Below are positions 1 through 5,912 of a DNA stretch of 8,457 bases, one piece after another. Made by a program: the position numbers and the translations under genes. Source of the stretch: Thermoleophilia bacterium (GTDB lineage: Bacteria > Actinomycetota > Thermoleophilia > Gaiellales > Gaiellaceae); contig JAICTB010000090.1 of assembly GCA_025936595.1 (NCBI GenBank), forward strand, positions 1-8,457. The letters are read 5' to 3'. Position 1 is the stretch's first letter, and every line of letters starts with the position of its first letter. The notes under the pieces were generated by a model. It had not been told where the DNA came from, did no database searches, and saw only the letters and a list, made by a program, of their open reading frames with translations.

Positions 1-164
1 GGAGCTCGTCTCACAATGACCAGCCATGTCGCCTGGCCGCGCTGCGCGGCACGAGGCTGTGTCCTCAGTCGCCCCGATAGCTTCGGCTATCGGGGCTCCC
101 TGCGTCCTTGCCTCGCACCACGCAGCGCACCCAGATCAACGGGCGTCATTGTGAGACGAGCTCC
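1..164. repeat. 164-base imperfect palindromic element
   Basis: Bases 1-20 (GGAGCTCGTCTCACAATGAC) are the exact reverse complement of 145-164. After an internal loop (21-31 opposite 136-144), bases 32-57 pair with 110-135: 20 of 26 positions are Watson-Crick, five are C/A oppositions (32/135, 38/129, 47/120, 50/117, 51/116) and one is C/C (37/130). A poorly paired stretch (58-70 opposite 97-109) leads to a perfect 11-bp inner stem, 71-81 with 86-96, around TTCG. The whole could fold as one long rod or cruciform. It codes for nothing convincing. It lies 39 bases beyond the 3' end of the tRNA-Thr gene, and its left edge coincides with the window edge, so it may be longer. It could be a MITE-like or other dispersed palindromic repeat, or a structured RNA. 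Nothing here decides between them. Confidence 0.75.
71..96. other. Perfect 11-bp hairpin with TTCG loop
   Basis: GCCCCGATAGC (71-81), TTCG (82-85) and GCTATCGGGGC (86-96) form a perfect stem. On the plus strand the loop is the very stable C(UUCG)G tetraloop; on the minus strand it is CGAA. It forms the tip of the larger palindrome. No T-run follows on either strand, so a classical Rho-independent terminator is not supported, although the hairpin could still stall or protect an RNA end. Confidence 0.8.
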
Positions 165-174
165 AGACCCCGTG

Positions 175-195
175 ATGTCTCGAAGGGACATGTCC
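175..195. other. Short overlapping inverted repeats (ATGTC/GACAT)
   Basis: ATGTCTC (175-181) pairs with GGGACAT (185-191) around GAA, with one T-G wobble. GGACATGTCC (186-195) is a perfect 10-bp palindrome. Both lie between the 164-base palindrome and the tRNA-Thr 3' end. The motif could be a small hairpin, a protein-binding site or a remnant of a mobile-element end. There is no T-tract, so a terminator is unlikely. Confidence 0.35.
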
Positions 196-203
196 GTTAC
201 AAA

Positions 204-275
204 GCCGGAGGGGGGACTCGAACCCCCGGCCGCCTGTTTACAAGACAGGTGCTCTACCAGCTGAGCTACTCCGGC
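204..275 (-). tRNA. tRNA-Thr (anticodon UGU)
   Basis: The reverse complement folds into a complete 72-nt cloverleaf. The acceptor stem is GCCGGAG with CTCCGGC, the D-stem GCTC with GAGC, the anticodon stem CCTGT with ACAGG around loop CTTGTAA, the variable loop CGGCC, and the T-arm GGGGG-TTCGAGT-CCCCC. All stems are fully paired. The anticodon TGT reads ACA and, with wobble modification, other ACN threonine codons. No 3' CCA is encoded (TTT follows), so CCA must be added by nucleotidyltransferase. The gene starts 22 nt after the sigH stop on the same strand with no terminator between, so the two are probably co-transcribed. Confidence 0.97.
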
Positions 276-297
276 GGAGCAGCGAATGGTACGCGGC

Positions 298-960
298 TTA
301 CTGGAGGACGGCGCGGCCTTCCTGGTGCGTGAGGATCTTGCGCTTCACGCGCTGCAGCGCGTTGTCGATCGTCTTCGTGTCGCACTCGAGCTCCTCCGCC
401 ATCTGCTCGTACGACGAGCCCTCGAGGTACAGCCGCAGCGCATCCGACTCGAGCGGCGAGAGCGTCGTCGAGAGACACCCGACGAGCGACTGCAGCTCCT
501 CCGTCGAGATCACCCGCACCGAGGGGTCGTTGACGCTCGGCCCGGGGAGCGCGTCACCGAGCGTGCAGTCGTCGCCCTCCTGCCCGGCCGGCGTATGGCT
601 GAACGACACGTACTGGTTCAGCGGTGCGTGCTTGAAGCGCGTGGCCGTCTTGATCGCCGTGATGATCTGGCGCGTCACGCACAGCTCCGCGAACGAGCGG
701 AACGACGTCTCCTTGTCCGGCCGGAAGTCGCGCACCGCCTTGTAGAGGCCGACGAGACCCTCCTGGATCAGGTCCTCCGAATCGCCGCCGGCGAGGAAAT
801 ACGAGCTCGCCTTCAGCCGGACGAACGACGTGTACCGGCGCATCAGCTGATCCATCGCGACGGTCGAGCCGTTCCGCGCCTTCAGGACGAGCTGCAGATC
901 CTCTAGCTCACGTTGAACCTTCTGCGGTGACTTCGGAGCGTATGCGACGCGGACAGCCAA
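298..960 (-). CDS. sigH: RNA polymerase sigma factor, SigH (Spo0H) type
   Basis: This is a 220-aa sigma-70 family factor that would direct core RNA polymerase to a promoter subset. Sigma region 2 spans about residues 35-118, with EDLIQEGLVGLYKAVRDF (62-79) followed by SFAELCVTRQIITAIKTATR (89-108), almost the wording of Bacillus SigH. Region 4 spans about 155-212, with a helix-turn-helix at 183-209 ending in TIDNALQRVKRK. Length and colinearity fit SigH. The start is TTG: an in-frame TGA lies just upstream (967-969) and GGGGGTG (968-974) is a well-placed Shine-Dalgarno sequence. It follows yacP after a 123-bp gap with a promoter candidate and precedes tRNA-Thr. In Bacillus SigH controls the transition to stationary phase and sporulation. 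Its regulon here is unknown and need not involve spores. Confidence 0.93.
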   Translation of the reverse strand: MAVRVAYAPKSPQKVQRELEDLQLVLKARNGSTVAMDQLMRRYTSFVRLKASSYFLAGGDSEDLIQEGLVGLYKAVRDFRPDKETSFRSFAELCVTRQIITAIKTATRFKHAPLNQYVSFSHTPAGQEGDDCTLGDALPGPSVNDPSVRVISTEELQSLVGCLSTTLSPLESDALRLYLEGSSYEQMAEELECDTKTIDNALQRVKRKILTHQEGRAVLQ

Positions 961-967
961 GGCGGCT

Positions 968-974
968 CACCCCC
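968..974 (-). promoter_or_regulatory. Ribosome binding site fixing the sigH TTG start
   Basis: GGGGGTG on the minus strand ends 7 nt before the TTG at 960-958. The in-frame stop TGA (967-969) overlaps its end, so no earlier in-frame start is possible. The next in-frame methionine is about residue 36, inside the conserved domain. Confidence 0.65.
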
Positions 975-1032
975 GGTTTGCTGGTGTTTTCGAGCGAGCT
1001 TCACGTTGAAGTCTCACCCTGAGGTTGAGGTG

Positions 1033-1061
1033 AATCTAGCATGGTCCCGCAAGGAGCACAA
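1033..1061 (-). promoter_or_regulatory. Candidate promoter of sigH
   Basis: On the minus strand, TTGTGC (1056-1061) and TAGATT (1033-1038) are separated by 17 bp and match the -35 and -10 consensus at 3 and 4 of 6 positions. The predicted transcript would start near 1026 and give a 5' leader of about 65 nt. Two small inverted repeats lie nearby: TCACC (1014-1018) with GGTGA (1029-1033) around the predicted start site, and CTTCA (999-1003) with TGAAG (1007-1011) in the leader. They could be operator or RNA elements. The site would let sigH and tRNA-Thr be transcribed apart from the upstream operon. Confidence 0.5.
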
Positions 1062-1083
1062 GCCCCCTTTGCAGTGGACCCGC

Positions 1084-1521
1084 TTACTCAGGCTCGTTGA
1101 CCCCGCGGCGGAGCCGCTCCAGCCGCGCCCGGGTCGCCTCGTCGAGCTTCCCCGCGAGCCCCTCCGGCCGCTCGTCCCGGTGCTCGGCCGCCGGCAGCTC
1201 CCGGAAGAAGGTCCGCGACGACACCTTCTTCACCTCGACGCCGGCGGCCGCGGCAACCGTGCTGTCGCTCGTCACGAGCACGACCCGCTCGCGCGCCCGG
1301 TGCTCCGCAGCGAGGCGCTCGAGCAGCGTGTCTGCGTGCGCGGCGAAGCGCACCTCGAGCGGGCCGCGCGTCGTGTCCTCCCCCACGCCGTCGAAGACGA
1401 CGACGCCGCGCGCGCCGCGCATCGCGACGTAGCTCGCGAGCGCGTCGACGAGCTCGCGCGCGTCGGCGTGCGGACCCGCGTGCAGCAGGTTGTACCCGTC
1501 GAAGAGGTAAAGGTCAGCCAC
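1084..1521 (-). CDS. YacP/Rae1-like NYN-domain ribonuclease
   Basis: This is a 145-aa protein of the YacP family, a PIN-like NYN fold. The Bacillus member Rae1 cuts mRNA in the ribosomal A site. The NYN signature FDGYNLLH (7-14) is at the N-terminus, followed by VVVFDG (40-45) and VTSDS (83-87). Candidate metal-binding acidic residues are D8, D44, D64 and D86. It is a little shorter than Rae1 (about 170 aa). The GTG at 1521-1519 is chosen because it sits directly before the conserved N-terminus and overlaps the rlmB stop (GTGGCTGA, 8-nt overlap), which implies translational coupling. Its place between rlmB and sigH matches Bacillus and is the main support for function. Ribosome-dependent cleavage is inferred from the family. 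Confidence 0.87.
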   Translation of the reverse strand: MADLYLFDGYNLLHAGPHADARELVDALASYVAMRGARGVVVFDGVGEDTTRGPLEVRFAAHADTLLERLAAEHRARERVVLVTSDSTVAAAAGVEVKKVSSRTFFRELPAAEHRDERPEGLAGKLDEATRARLERLRRGVNEPE

Positions 1522-2218
1522 GCTGCCGGCGCGCTTCGTACAGCAGCACCGCCGCGGCGACCGAGACGTTGAGCGACTCGACCTCCCCGGCGAGCGGAAT
1601 CGACACGAGCGCGTCGCACGTGCGCCGAACAAGGGGGCGCAGGCCGCGCCCCTCCGCGCCGAGCACGAGCGCGACGCCCCCTGAGAGATCGGTCTCCCAC
1701 ATCGACTGCGCGCGCGCGTCGTCGCCCGCCGCGCCGAACACCCACAGGTCGGCGCGCTTCACCTCTTCGAGGAAGCGCGCGAGGTTCGTCACGACGGCGA
1801 CCGGGAGATGCTCGACCGCACCGGCCGACGCACGCGCGACCGCGGGCGTGACGATCGCCGAGCCGTGCGCGGGGACGATCACGCCCGTCGCCCCCGCCCC
1901 CTCCGCGCTACGGCAGACGGCGCCGAGATTGCGGGGATCGGTGACCCGGTCGAGCACCGCGAGGAGCGGCCGGTCCGCCGCCGCCAGCTCGTACGCATCC
2001 GCGTAGCGATAGGGCTCGACGAGCGCGAGAACGCCCTGGTGATCCCGTGTCTCGGCCCGGTCGGACAGCTCCCGGTCGGGCTTCTCCCTCGGCTTCGCCT
2101 CCGCCAGCCAGTCCTCCGCCTTCAGCGCCCGCTCCGTGGCCCACACCTCGATCACCTCGCGGCGTCCCCGCAGCGCCTCGCGCACGGCGCGCCGCCCGTA
2201 GACGAGGTCAGGCGTCAT
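1514..2218 (-). CDS. rlmB: 23S rRNA 2'-O-ribose methyltransferase, SpoU family (RlmB-like)
   Basis: This is a 234-aa SAM-dependent 2'-O-methyltransferase of the SpoU/TrmH (SPOUT, knotted) family; RlmB modifies G2251 of E. coli 23S rRNA. The N-terminal YGRRAVREAL (7-16) begins the small L30e-like substrate-binding domain. SPOUT motif 1 is LDRVTDPRNLGAVCRSAEG (89-107, with N97 and R103), motif 2 is LVLGAEGRGLRPLVR (184-198, with E189) and motif 3 is IPLAGEVESLNVSVAAA (207-223, with N217). The ATG at 2218-2216 overlaps the end of cysS by 11 nt, and the stop overlaps yacP by 8 nt, so this is one coupled operon. No Shine-Dalgarno sequence is visible. The exact target nucleotide is inferred from family and neighbourhood; a tRNA target cannot be excluded. 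Confidence 0.92.
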   Translation of the reverse strand: MTPDLVYGRRAVREALRGRREVIEVWATERALKAEDWLAEAKPREKPDRELSDRAETRDHQGVLALVEPYRYADAYELAAADRPLLAVLDRVTDPRNLGAVCRSAEGAGATGVIVPAHGSAIVTPAVARASAGAVEHLPVAVVTNLARFLEEVKRADLWVFGAAGDDARAQSMWETDLSGGVALVLGAEGRGLRPLVRRTCDALVSIPLAGEVESLNVSVAAAVLLYEARRQRG

Positions 2219-3497
2219 GGACGAGGGTGTAGCCGCCGCCCGGCTCGTCGCGCATCTGCCAGCCGAGCGCGGCCAGCTCGTCGCGCAACCGGTCGGATGC
2301 CTCGAAGTCGCGCGCGCCGCGAGCCTGTGCGCGCCGCCGGGCGAGCTCGGCAACCTCGGGCGGCGCGTCGCGGCGTTCGGCGAGCGACTCCAGCCCGAAC
2401 ACGGCGAGGCCGCGGCGCAGCAGCTCGAGCTGCCGCGTCGAGGCCCACTCGTGCAGCACCGCGAGCGCGGCCGGCGTGTCGAAGTCGTCCTCGAGCGCCG
2501 CGGCGAACGCCTCCCAGCCCGACTCGTCGTGCGCGGCGGGCTCGAGCGTGAACGCATTCCGCAGCGTGTCGCGTCGCGCTGCGGCCTGGGCCATCGTCTC
2601 GGGCGAGAAGTCGATCGGCTTGCGCCACGAGGCGGTGAGGAAGAACACGAGCACCGCCTCGCGCCCCCACTCGTCGATCGTCTCGCGAATCGTCGCGACG
2701 TTCCCGCTCGACTTGGACATCTTCTCGCCGGTGAACCGCAGCATGCCGTTGTGCGCCCAGATCCCCGCGAACGGATGTCCGAGCGCGCGCGACTGCGCCA
2801 CCTCGTTCTCGTGGTGGGGGAAGACGAGGTCGAGGCCGCCGCCGTGGATCTCGAACGCGGGGCCGTAGATCTCCTCGGCCATCACCGAGCACTCGATGTG
2901 CCAGCCGGGCCGGCCGCGGCCCCACGGGGAGTCCCACCACGTGTCCTCGGTCTCGGGCTTGTTCGCCTTCCAGAGCGCGAAGTCGCGCGCGTCCTCCTTG
3001 AGCGCGCTCGGCTCCTCGCCCTGCTCCACCTGGTCCGGCTTCTGCCCCGACAGCCGCCCGTACTCGGGAAAGCTCGCAACGCGGAAGTAGACGTCGCCGC
3101 CGGACGCGTAGGCGTGATCCGCCGCCACGAGCTCCTCGATGAACGCCACGATCTGCGGGACGCACTCGGTGGCCTGCGGGAGGTGATCCGGCATGCCGAG
3201 GCCGAGGTCCGCCGTGTCCTCGAGATACCAGACGGTCGCGCGCGCGGCGAGCCCCGCGCTCGCGCCGGGCGCGGCCTCGTAGATCTTGTCGTTGATGTCC
3301 GTGATGTTGTGGACGAGCTGTGCGTCGTAGCCGCGCGAGCGCAGCCAGGACCGCAGCCACATGCCGACGACGAACGGCCGCGCGTTCCCGATGTGTGCGC
3401 GTGCGTAGACGGTGGGCCCGCAGAAGTACATGCGCACCGGCCCGGGCGCGGCCGGCAGCTCGACGAGCGAGCGCGAGAACGTGTCGTAGAGGCGCAT
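2208..3497 (-). CDS. cysS: Cysteinyl-tRNA synthetase
   Basis: This is a 429-aa class I aminoacyl-tRNA synthetase that charges tRNA-Cys with cysteine in the cytoplasm. The catalytic HIGH box is HIGN (35-38) and KMSKS is at 259-263. The zinc site that selects cysteine is complete: C26, C203 (GWHIECS), H228 and E232, with the same spacing as E. coli C28, C209, H234 and E238. The helical anticodon region follows, with the tail ASDRLRDELAALGW typical of CysS. It is some 30 residues shorter than the E. coli enzyme (461 aa), mostly toward the C-terminus. CGPTVY and HIGNAR favour CysS over the mycothiol ligase MshC. The ATG lies 4 nt after the gltX stop, and the 3' end overlaps rlmB by 11 nt. Confidence 0.97.
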   Translation of the reverse strand: MRLYDTFSRSLVELPAAPGPVRMYFCGPTVYARAHIGNARPFVVGMWLRSWLRSRGYDAQLVHNITDINDKIYEAAPGASAGLAARATVWYLEDTADLGLGMPDHLPQATECVPQIVAFIEELVAADHAYASGGDVYFRVASFPEYGRLSGQKPDQVEQGEEPSALKEDARDFALWKANKPETEDTWWDSPWGRGRPGWHIECSVMAEEIYGPAFEIHGGGLDLVFPHHENEVAQSRALGHPFAGIWAHNGMLRFTGEKMSKSSGNVATIRETIDEWGREAVLVFFLTASWRKPIDFSPETMAQAAARRDTLRNAFTLEPAAHDESGWEAFAAALEDDFDTPAALAVLHEWASTRQLELLRRGLAVFGLESLAERRDAPPEVAELARRRAQARGARDFEASDRLRDELAALGWQMRDEPGGGYTLVHDA

Positions 3498-3501
3498 CCG
3501 G

Positions 3502-4500
3502 TCAGCGTAATGCGCGCCGGAGCGCCTCGTCGCGCGGCAGCGCGCGCACGACCGCCCACAACTCCGGCCCGCGCTCGGCGCCGGTCAACGCGAGCCGCAG
3601 CGCCTTCAGGTTCCCGCCGACCGCCTTCAGCTCGCGGATCACGGACTTCGCCTCGTCCTTCTCGAGCACGTCCGGAAGCTGCGCCCGCAGCTCCGAGAAG
3701 CGCGCCAGCGTCTCCGGACTAAGTAACAGACTGTTACTTGGCGGCTCGAGCACCGCGGCCGCGAGCGCGCGCGCCTCGACGAGGTCGTGCGCGCCGCGCA
3801 GGAGCGGCGCCGCCTCGACCGGGACACCCGCGCGCGCGGCGAGCTCCTCGTCGCCGAGCTCCGCGAGGACGTCGACCGAGAGCGAGCGGATGCGCTCGAG
3901 ATCGAGCTGCACGTCGTGCTTCGGCAGACCGAGCTCCTCGAGGTAGGCGCGCACCGCTTCGGCCGGATAGCCCGCGTCGCGCAGCGACGCAACCGTGGCG
4001 CCCTCGGCGCGCTTGGAGAGCTTCTTCCCGTCCTCGCCGACGACGAGGCCGTGGTGGACGACCGTGGGCGGCGTCGTGCCGAGCGCACGGTGGAGCGACG
4101 CGTGCAGCTCTTCGTTCGCACGGTGATCGGATCCGCGGATGACGTGCGTGATGCCGTAGTCGACGTCGTCGACGACCGTCGCCAGGTGGAACGTCGGCGA
4201 CCCGTCGTCGCGCCAGAGCATCACGCCCTCGAACCGCTGCGGCAGGTCCGCGCTCCGCGCCGCCTCCATGTGCCTCCCGGCGCGGTCGCTCTGGCGCACC
4301 GGGCCGTCGTCCCACGCGATCCCGAGCCAGCGCAGGTCGTCCAGAATCGCCTCCTCGCCGCCGGGCACGTTGCGAGCGGCGTCCGTGTCGTCGATCCGCA
4401 GGAGGAGCCAGTCGCCGAAGCCGCGGTTCGCGACCGCGCTCAAGGCGTTGCCGACGTGCAGCGTGCCGGTCGGGCTCGGAGCGAACCGGACGCGGCTCAT
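3502..4500 (-). CDS. gltX: Compact glutamyl-tRNA synthetase (GluRS-like)
   Basis: This is a 332-aa class I GlxRS, where typical bacterial GluRS has about 470-490. RFAPSPTGTLHVGNA (5-19) carries the HIGH box, RIDDTD (35-40) follows, SPTFHLATVVDD (101-112) and THVIRG (118-123) line the pocket, and KKLSKR (159-164) is the KMSKS loop. By eye alignment to E. coli GluRS, about 80 residues are missing between Q70 and W96, including the cysteine-rich zinc segment. The C-terminal helical part remains but is shortened, so it is not simply a YadB-type Glu-Q synthetase. Two usual pocket residues differ: Glu to Asp at 37 and Tyr to Phe at 104. ATG at 4500-4498 overlaps the MFS stop as TGATG. The frame is open far upstream, but that translation is composition-driven and antisense-like. 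It may be a minimal GluRS or a diverged paralogue. Confidence 0.85.
   Translation of the reverse strand: MSRVRFAPSPTGTLHVGNALSAVANRGFGDWLLLRIDDTDAARNVPGGEEAILDDLRWLGIAWDDGPVRQSDRAGRHMEAARSADLPQRFEGVMLWRDDGSPTFHLATVVDDVDYGITHVIRGSDHRANEELHASLHRALGTTPPTVVHHGLVVGEDGKKLSKRAEGATVASLRDAGYPAEAVRAYLEELGLPKHDVQLDLERIRSLSVDVLAELGDEELAARAGVPVEAAPLLRGAHDLVEARALAAAVLEPPSNSLLLSPETLARFSELRAQLPDVLEKDEAKSVIRELKAVGGNLKALRLALTGAERGPELWAVVRALPRDEALRRALR
3721..3739. repeat. 19-bp perfect A+T-rich palindrome inside gltX
   Basis: AAGTAACAG, A, CTGTTACTT is a perfect inverted repeat with one central base and only 6 G/C in 19, in a G+C-rich gene. On the coding strand it gives codons 255-260 AGT AAC AGT CTG TTA CTT, flanked by CCA and AGT. 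Most of these are A/T-ending and unlike the surrounding gene. It encodes SNSLLL in a linker between helical parts of the C-terminal domain. It could be an in-frame palindromic insertion or a protein-binding site. Confidence 0.8.
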
Positions 4501-5906
4501 CAGTCGACGAACGCGACGGACGCCGCGCCTCGTGCCGGGATGAAGCGCGCGAGCACGGCGCCGACGACCGCGATGCCCGCGCTCACCCAGAAGGCGGCGA
4601 TGAACGCCGACTCGGCCGGGATGCTCGAGTGCGCGAGCGTGTCCGCGCTGACGATCGCGGCGCCGACCTGGCCGCCGATCACCGCGCCGACCGTGCGCAT
4701 GACCGTGTTCATTCCCGTTGCGACGCCGGTCTCCGACGGCCGGACCGCGTCGACGATCAGCTTCGCCATCGCGGCGAACGCGAACGGGACGCCGACGCCG
4801 ATGAACACCATGCCGAGCGAGATCTCGAGCGGGTGCGCGTGCAGGAGCGCGAGGAGCGCGATGCCGGCCGCGCTCAGGAGCATCCCCGCGACCAGCGGCA
4901 GCCGCGAGCCGTAGCGCGTGCCGAGGCGGCCCGCGGCAGGGCCCGCGACGAACCCGAGAACGCCGCCCGGCAACAGGTACAGCCCCGTCGCGGTGGGCGA
5001 CAGCCCGAAGCCGTAGTGGATCGCGCCGCCGGGGTGAGTCTGCATCAGCGACGGCAGCAGCACGAATGCGCCGAACATCGCGAAGCCGGTGAAGATCGCC
5101 GTCAGGTTCGTGAAGAGCACCGTGCGTTTCGCCATCATCCGCATGTCGACCATCGGCTCGGGCACCCGCAACTCCGTGTGCACCCAGAGCAGCGACAGCA
5201 CGACACTCGCGCCGAAGAGGCCGACGGTGCGCGGCGAGCCCCAGCCCCACACCGGCCCCTCCGTGAGGGCGAGCAGCAACGCGACGAGCAGGCCCGAGAG
5301 GAGCAGAACGCCCGGTGGGTCGAGCCGCGACGGCGTCTTCACCGGCGATTCGGGGACGTACCGCCAGACGCCGAGGGTCGCCACGCCGACGAAGATCGCG
5401 CCGACGATGAAGAGCCAGCGCCACGACGCGTAGTCGACGAGCGCACCCGACAGCACGAGACCGAGGCCGCCGCCGACGCCCAGGATCGCCGAGACCATCC
5501 CGACGCCGGAGCCGACCCGTTCGGGCGGGAACTCGTCGAAGACGATCGCGAACGAGAGCGGGAACACGGCGCCGCCGAAGCCCTGAATCGCGCGGAACGC
5601 GATCAACGACCAGATGTTCCACGCGAAGATCGCGGCGACGCAGCCGACGAAGAAGACGAGCAGGCTGATCAGGAGGAACCGCTCCTTGCCGTATTGGTCG
5701 CCGAGCTTCCCGAGCACCGGCGTCGCGACGGCGGAGACGAGCAGGAAGGCCGTGAGCAGCCACGTCACCCACGCCGTCGACGTGTGGAGGTCGTGCTGGA
5801 GGCTCGGCAGCGCCGGCACGATCATCGTCTGCTGCAGCGAGTACGCGAGCCCGGCGAGCGCGAGGAACGCAAGCGTCACGTTGTGGTTCTGGCGTTCCGC
5901 CTCCAT
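4500..5906 (-). CDS. MFS drug exporter, EmrB/QacA (DHA2, 14-TM) type
   Basis: This is a 468-aa integral membrane protein of the major facilitator superfamily, probably a proton-driven exporter of drugs or small metabolites. Hydrophobic segments run through its length, consistent with about 14 helices. Motif A is GKLGDQYGKER (66-76). The motif C region is GVGGGLGLVLSGALVD (143-158) followed by SWRWLF (161-166). DMRMMAKR (254-261) resembles the loop before TM9 in DHA2 proteins. The ATG at 5906-5904 is preceded by no Shine-Dalgarno sequence but by a -10-like box six nt away, suggesting a leaderless mRNA. Its stop overlaps the gltX start (TGATG), making it the first gene of the tRNA-synthetase operon. 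The substrate cannot be told from sequence. Confidence 0.93.
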   Translation of the reverse strand: MEAERQNHNVTLAFLALAGLAYSLQQTMIVPALPSLQHDLHTSTAWVTWLLTAFLLVSAVATPVLGKLGDQYGKERFLLISLLVFFVGCVAAIFAWNIWSLIAFRAIQGFGGAVFPLSFAIVFDEFPPERVGSGVGMVSAILGVGGGLGLVLSGALVDYASWRWLFIVGAIFVGVATLGVWRYVPESPVKTPSRLDPPGVLLLSGLLVALLLALTEGPVWGWGSPRTVGLFGASVVLSLLWVHTELRVPEPMVDMRMMAKRTVLFTNLTAIFTGFAMFGAFVLLPSLMQTHPGGAIHYGFGLSPTATGLYLLPGGVLGFVAGPAAGRLGTRYGSRLPLVAGMLLSAAGIALLALLHAHPLEISLGMVFIGVGVPFAFAAMAKLIVDAVRPSETGVATGMNTVMRTVGAVIGGQVGAAIVSADTLAHSSIPAESAFIAAFWVSAGIAVVGAVLARFIPARGAASVAFVD

Positions 5907-5912
5907 TTTGGG

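Noticed and set aside
71..96. Rho-independent terminator for the sigH-tRNA unit
   Set aside because: The stem is strong, but no T-rich tract follows on either strand.
204..222. tRNA 3' end as a phage or island attachment site
   Set aside because: No second copy of the tRNA 3' segment and no integrase is present in the window; the left flank is not available.
16..332. Small open frames across the palindrome and tRNA-Thr
   Set aside because: They run through a perfect tRNA and a palindromic repeat; no ribosome site or family resemblance is seen.
286..906. Plus-strand open frame opposite sigH
   Set aside because: Arg/Leu-rich shadow of the sigma factor with no independent support.
2217..3722. 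Long plus-strand open frame opposite cysS
   Set aside because: It is antisense to a well-conserved synthetase, has a biased composition and no recognisable domain; such shadows are usual in G+C-rich genes.
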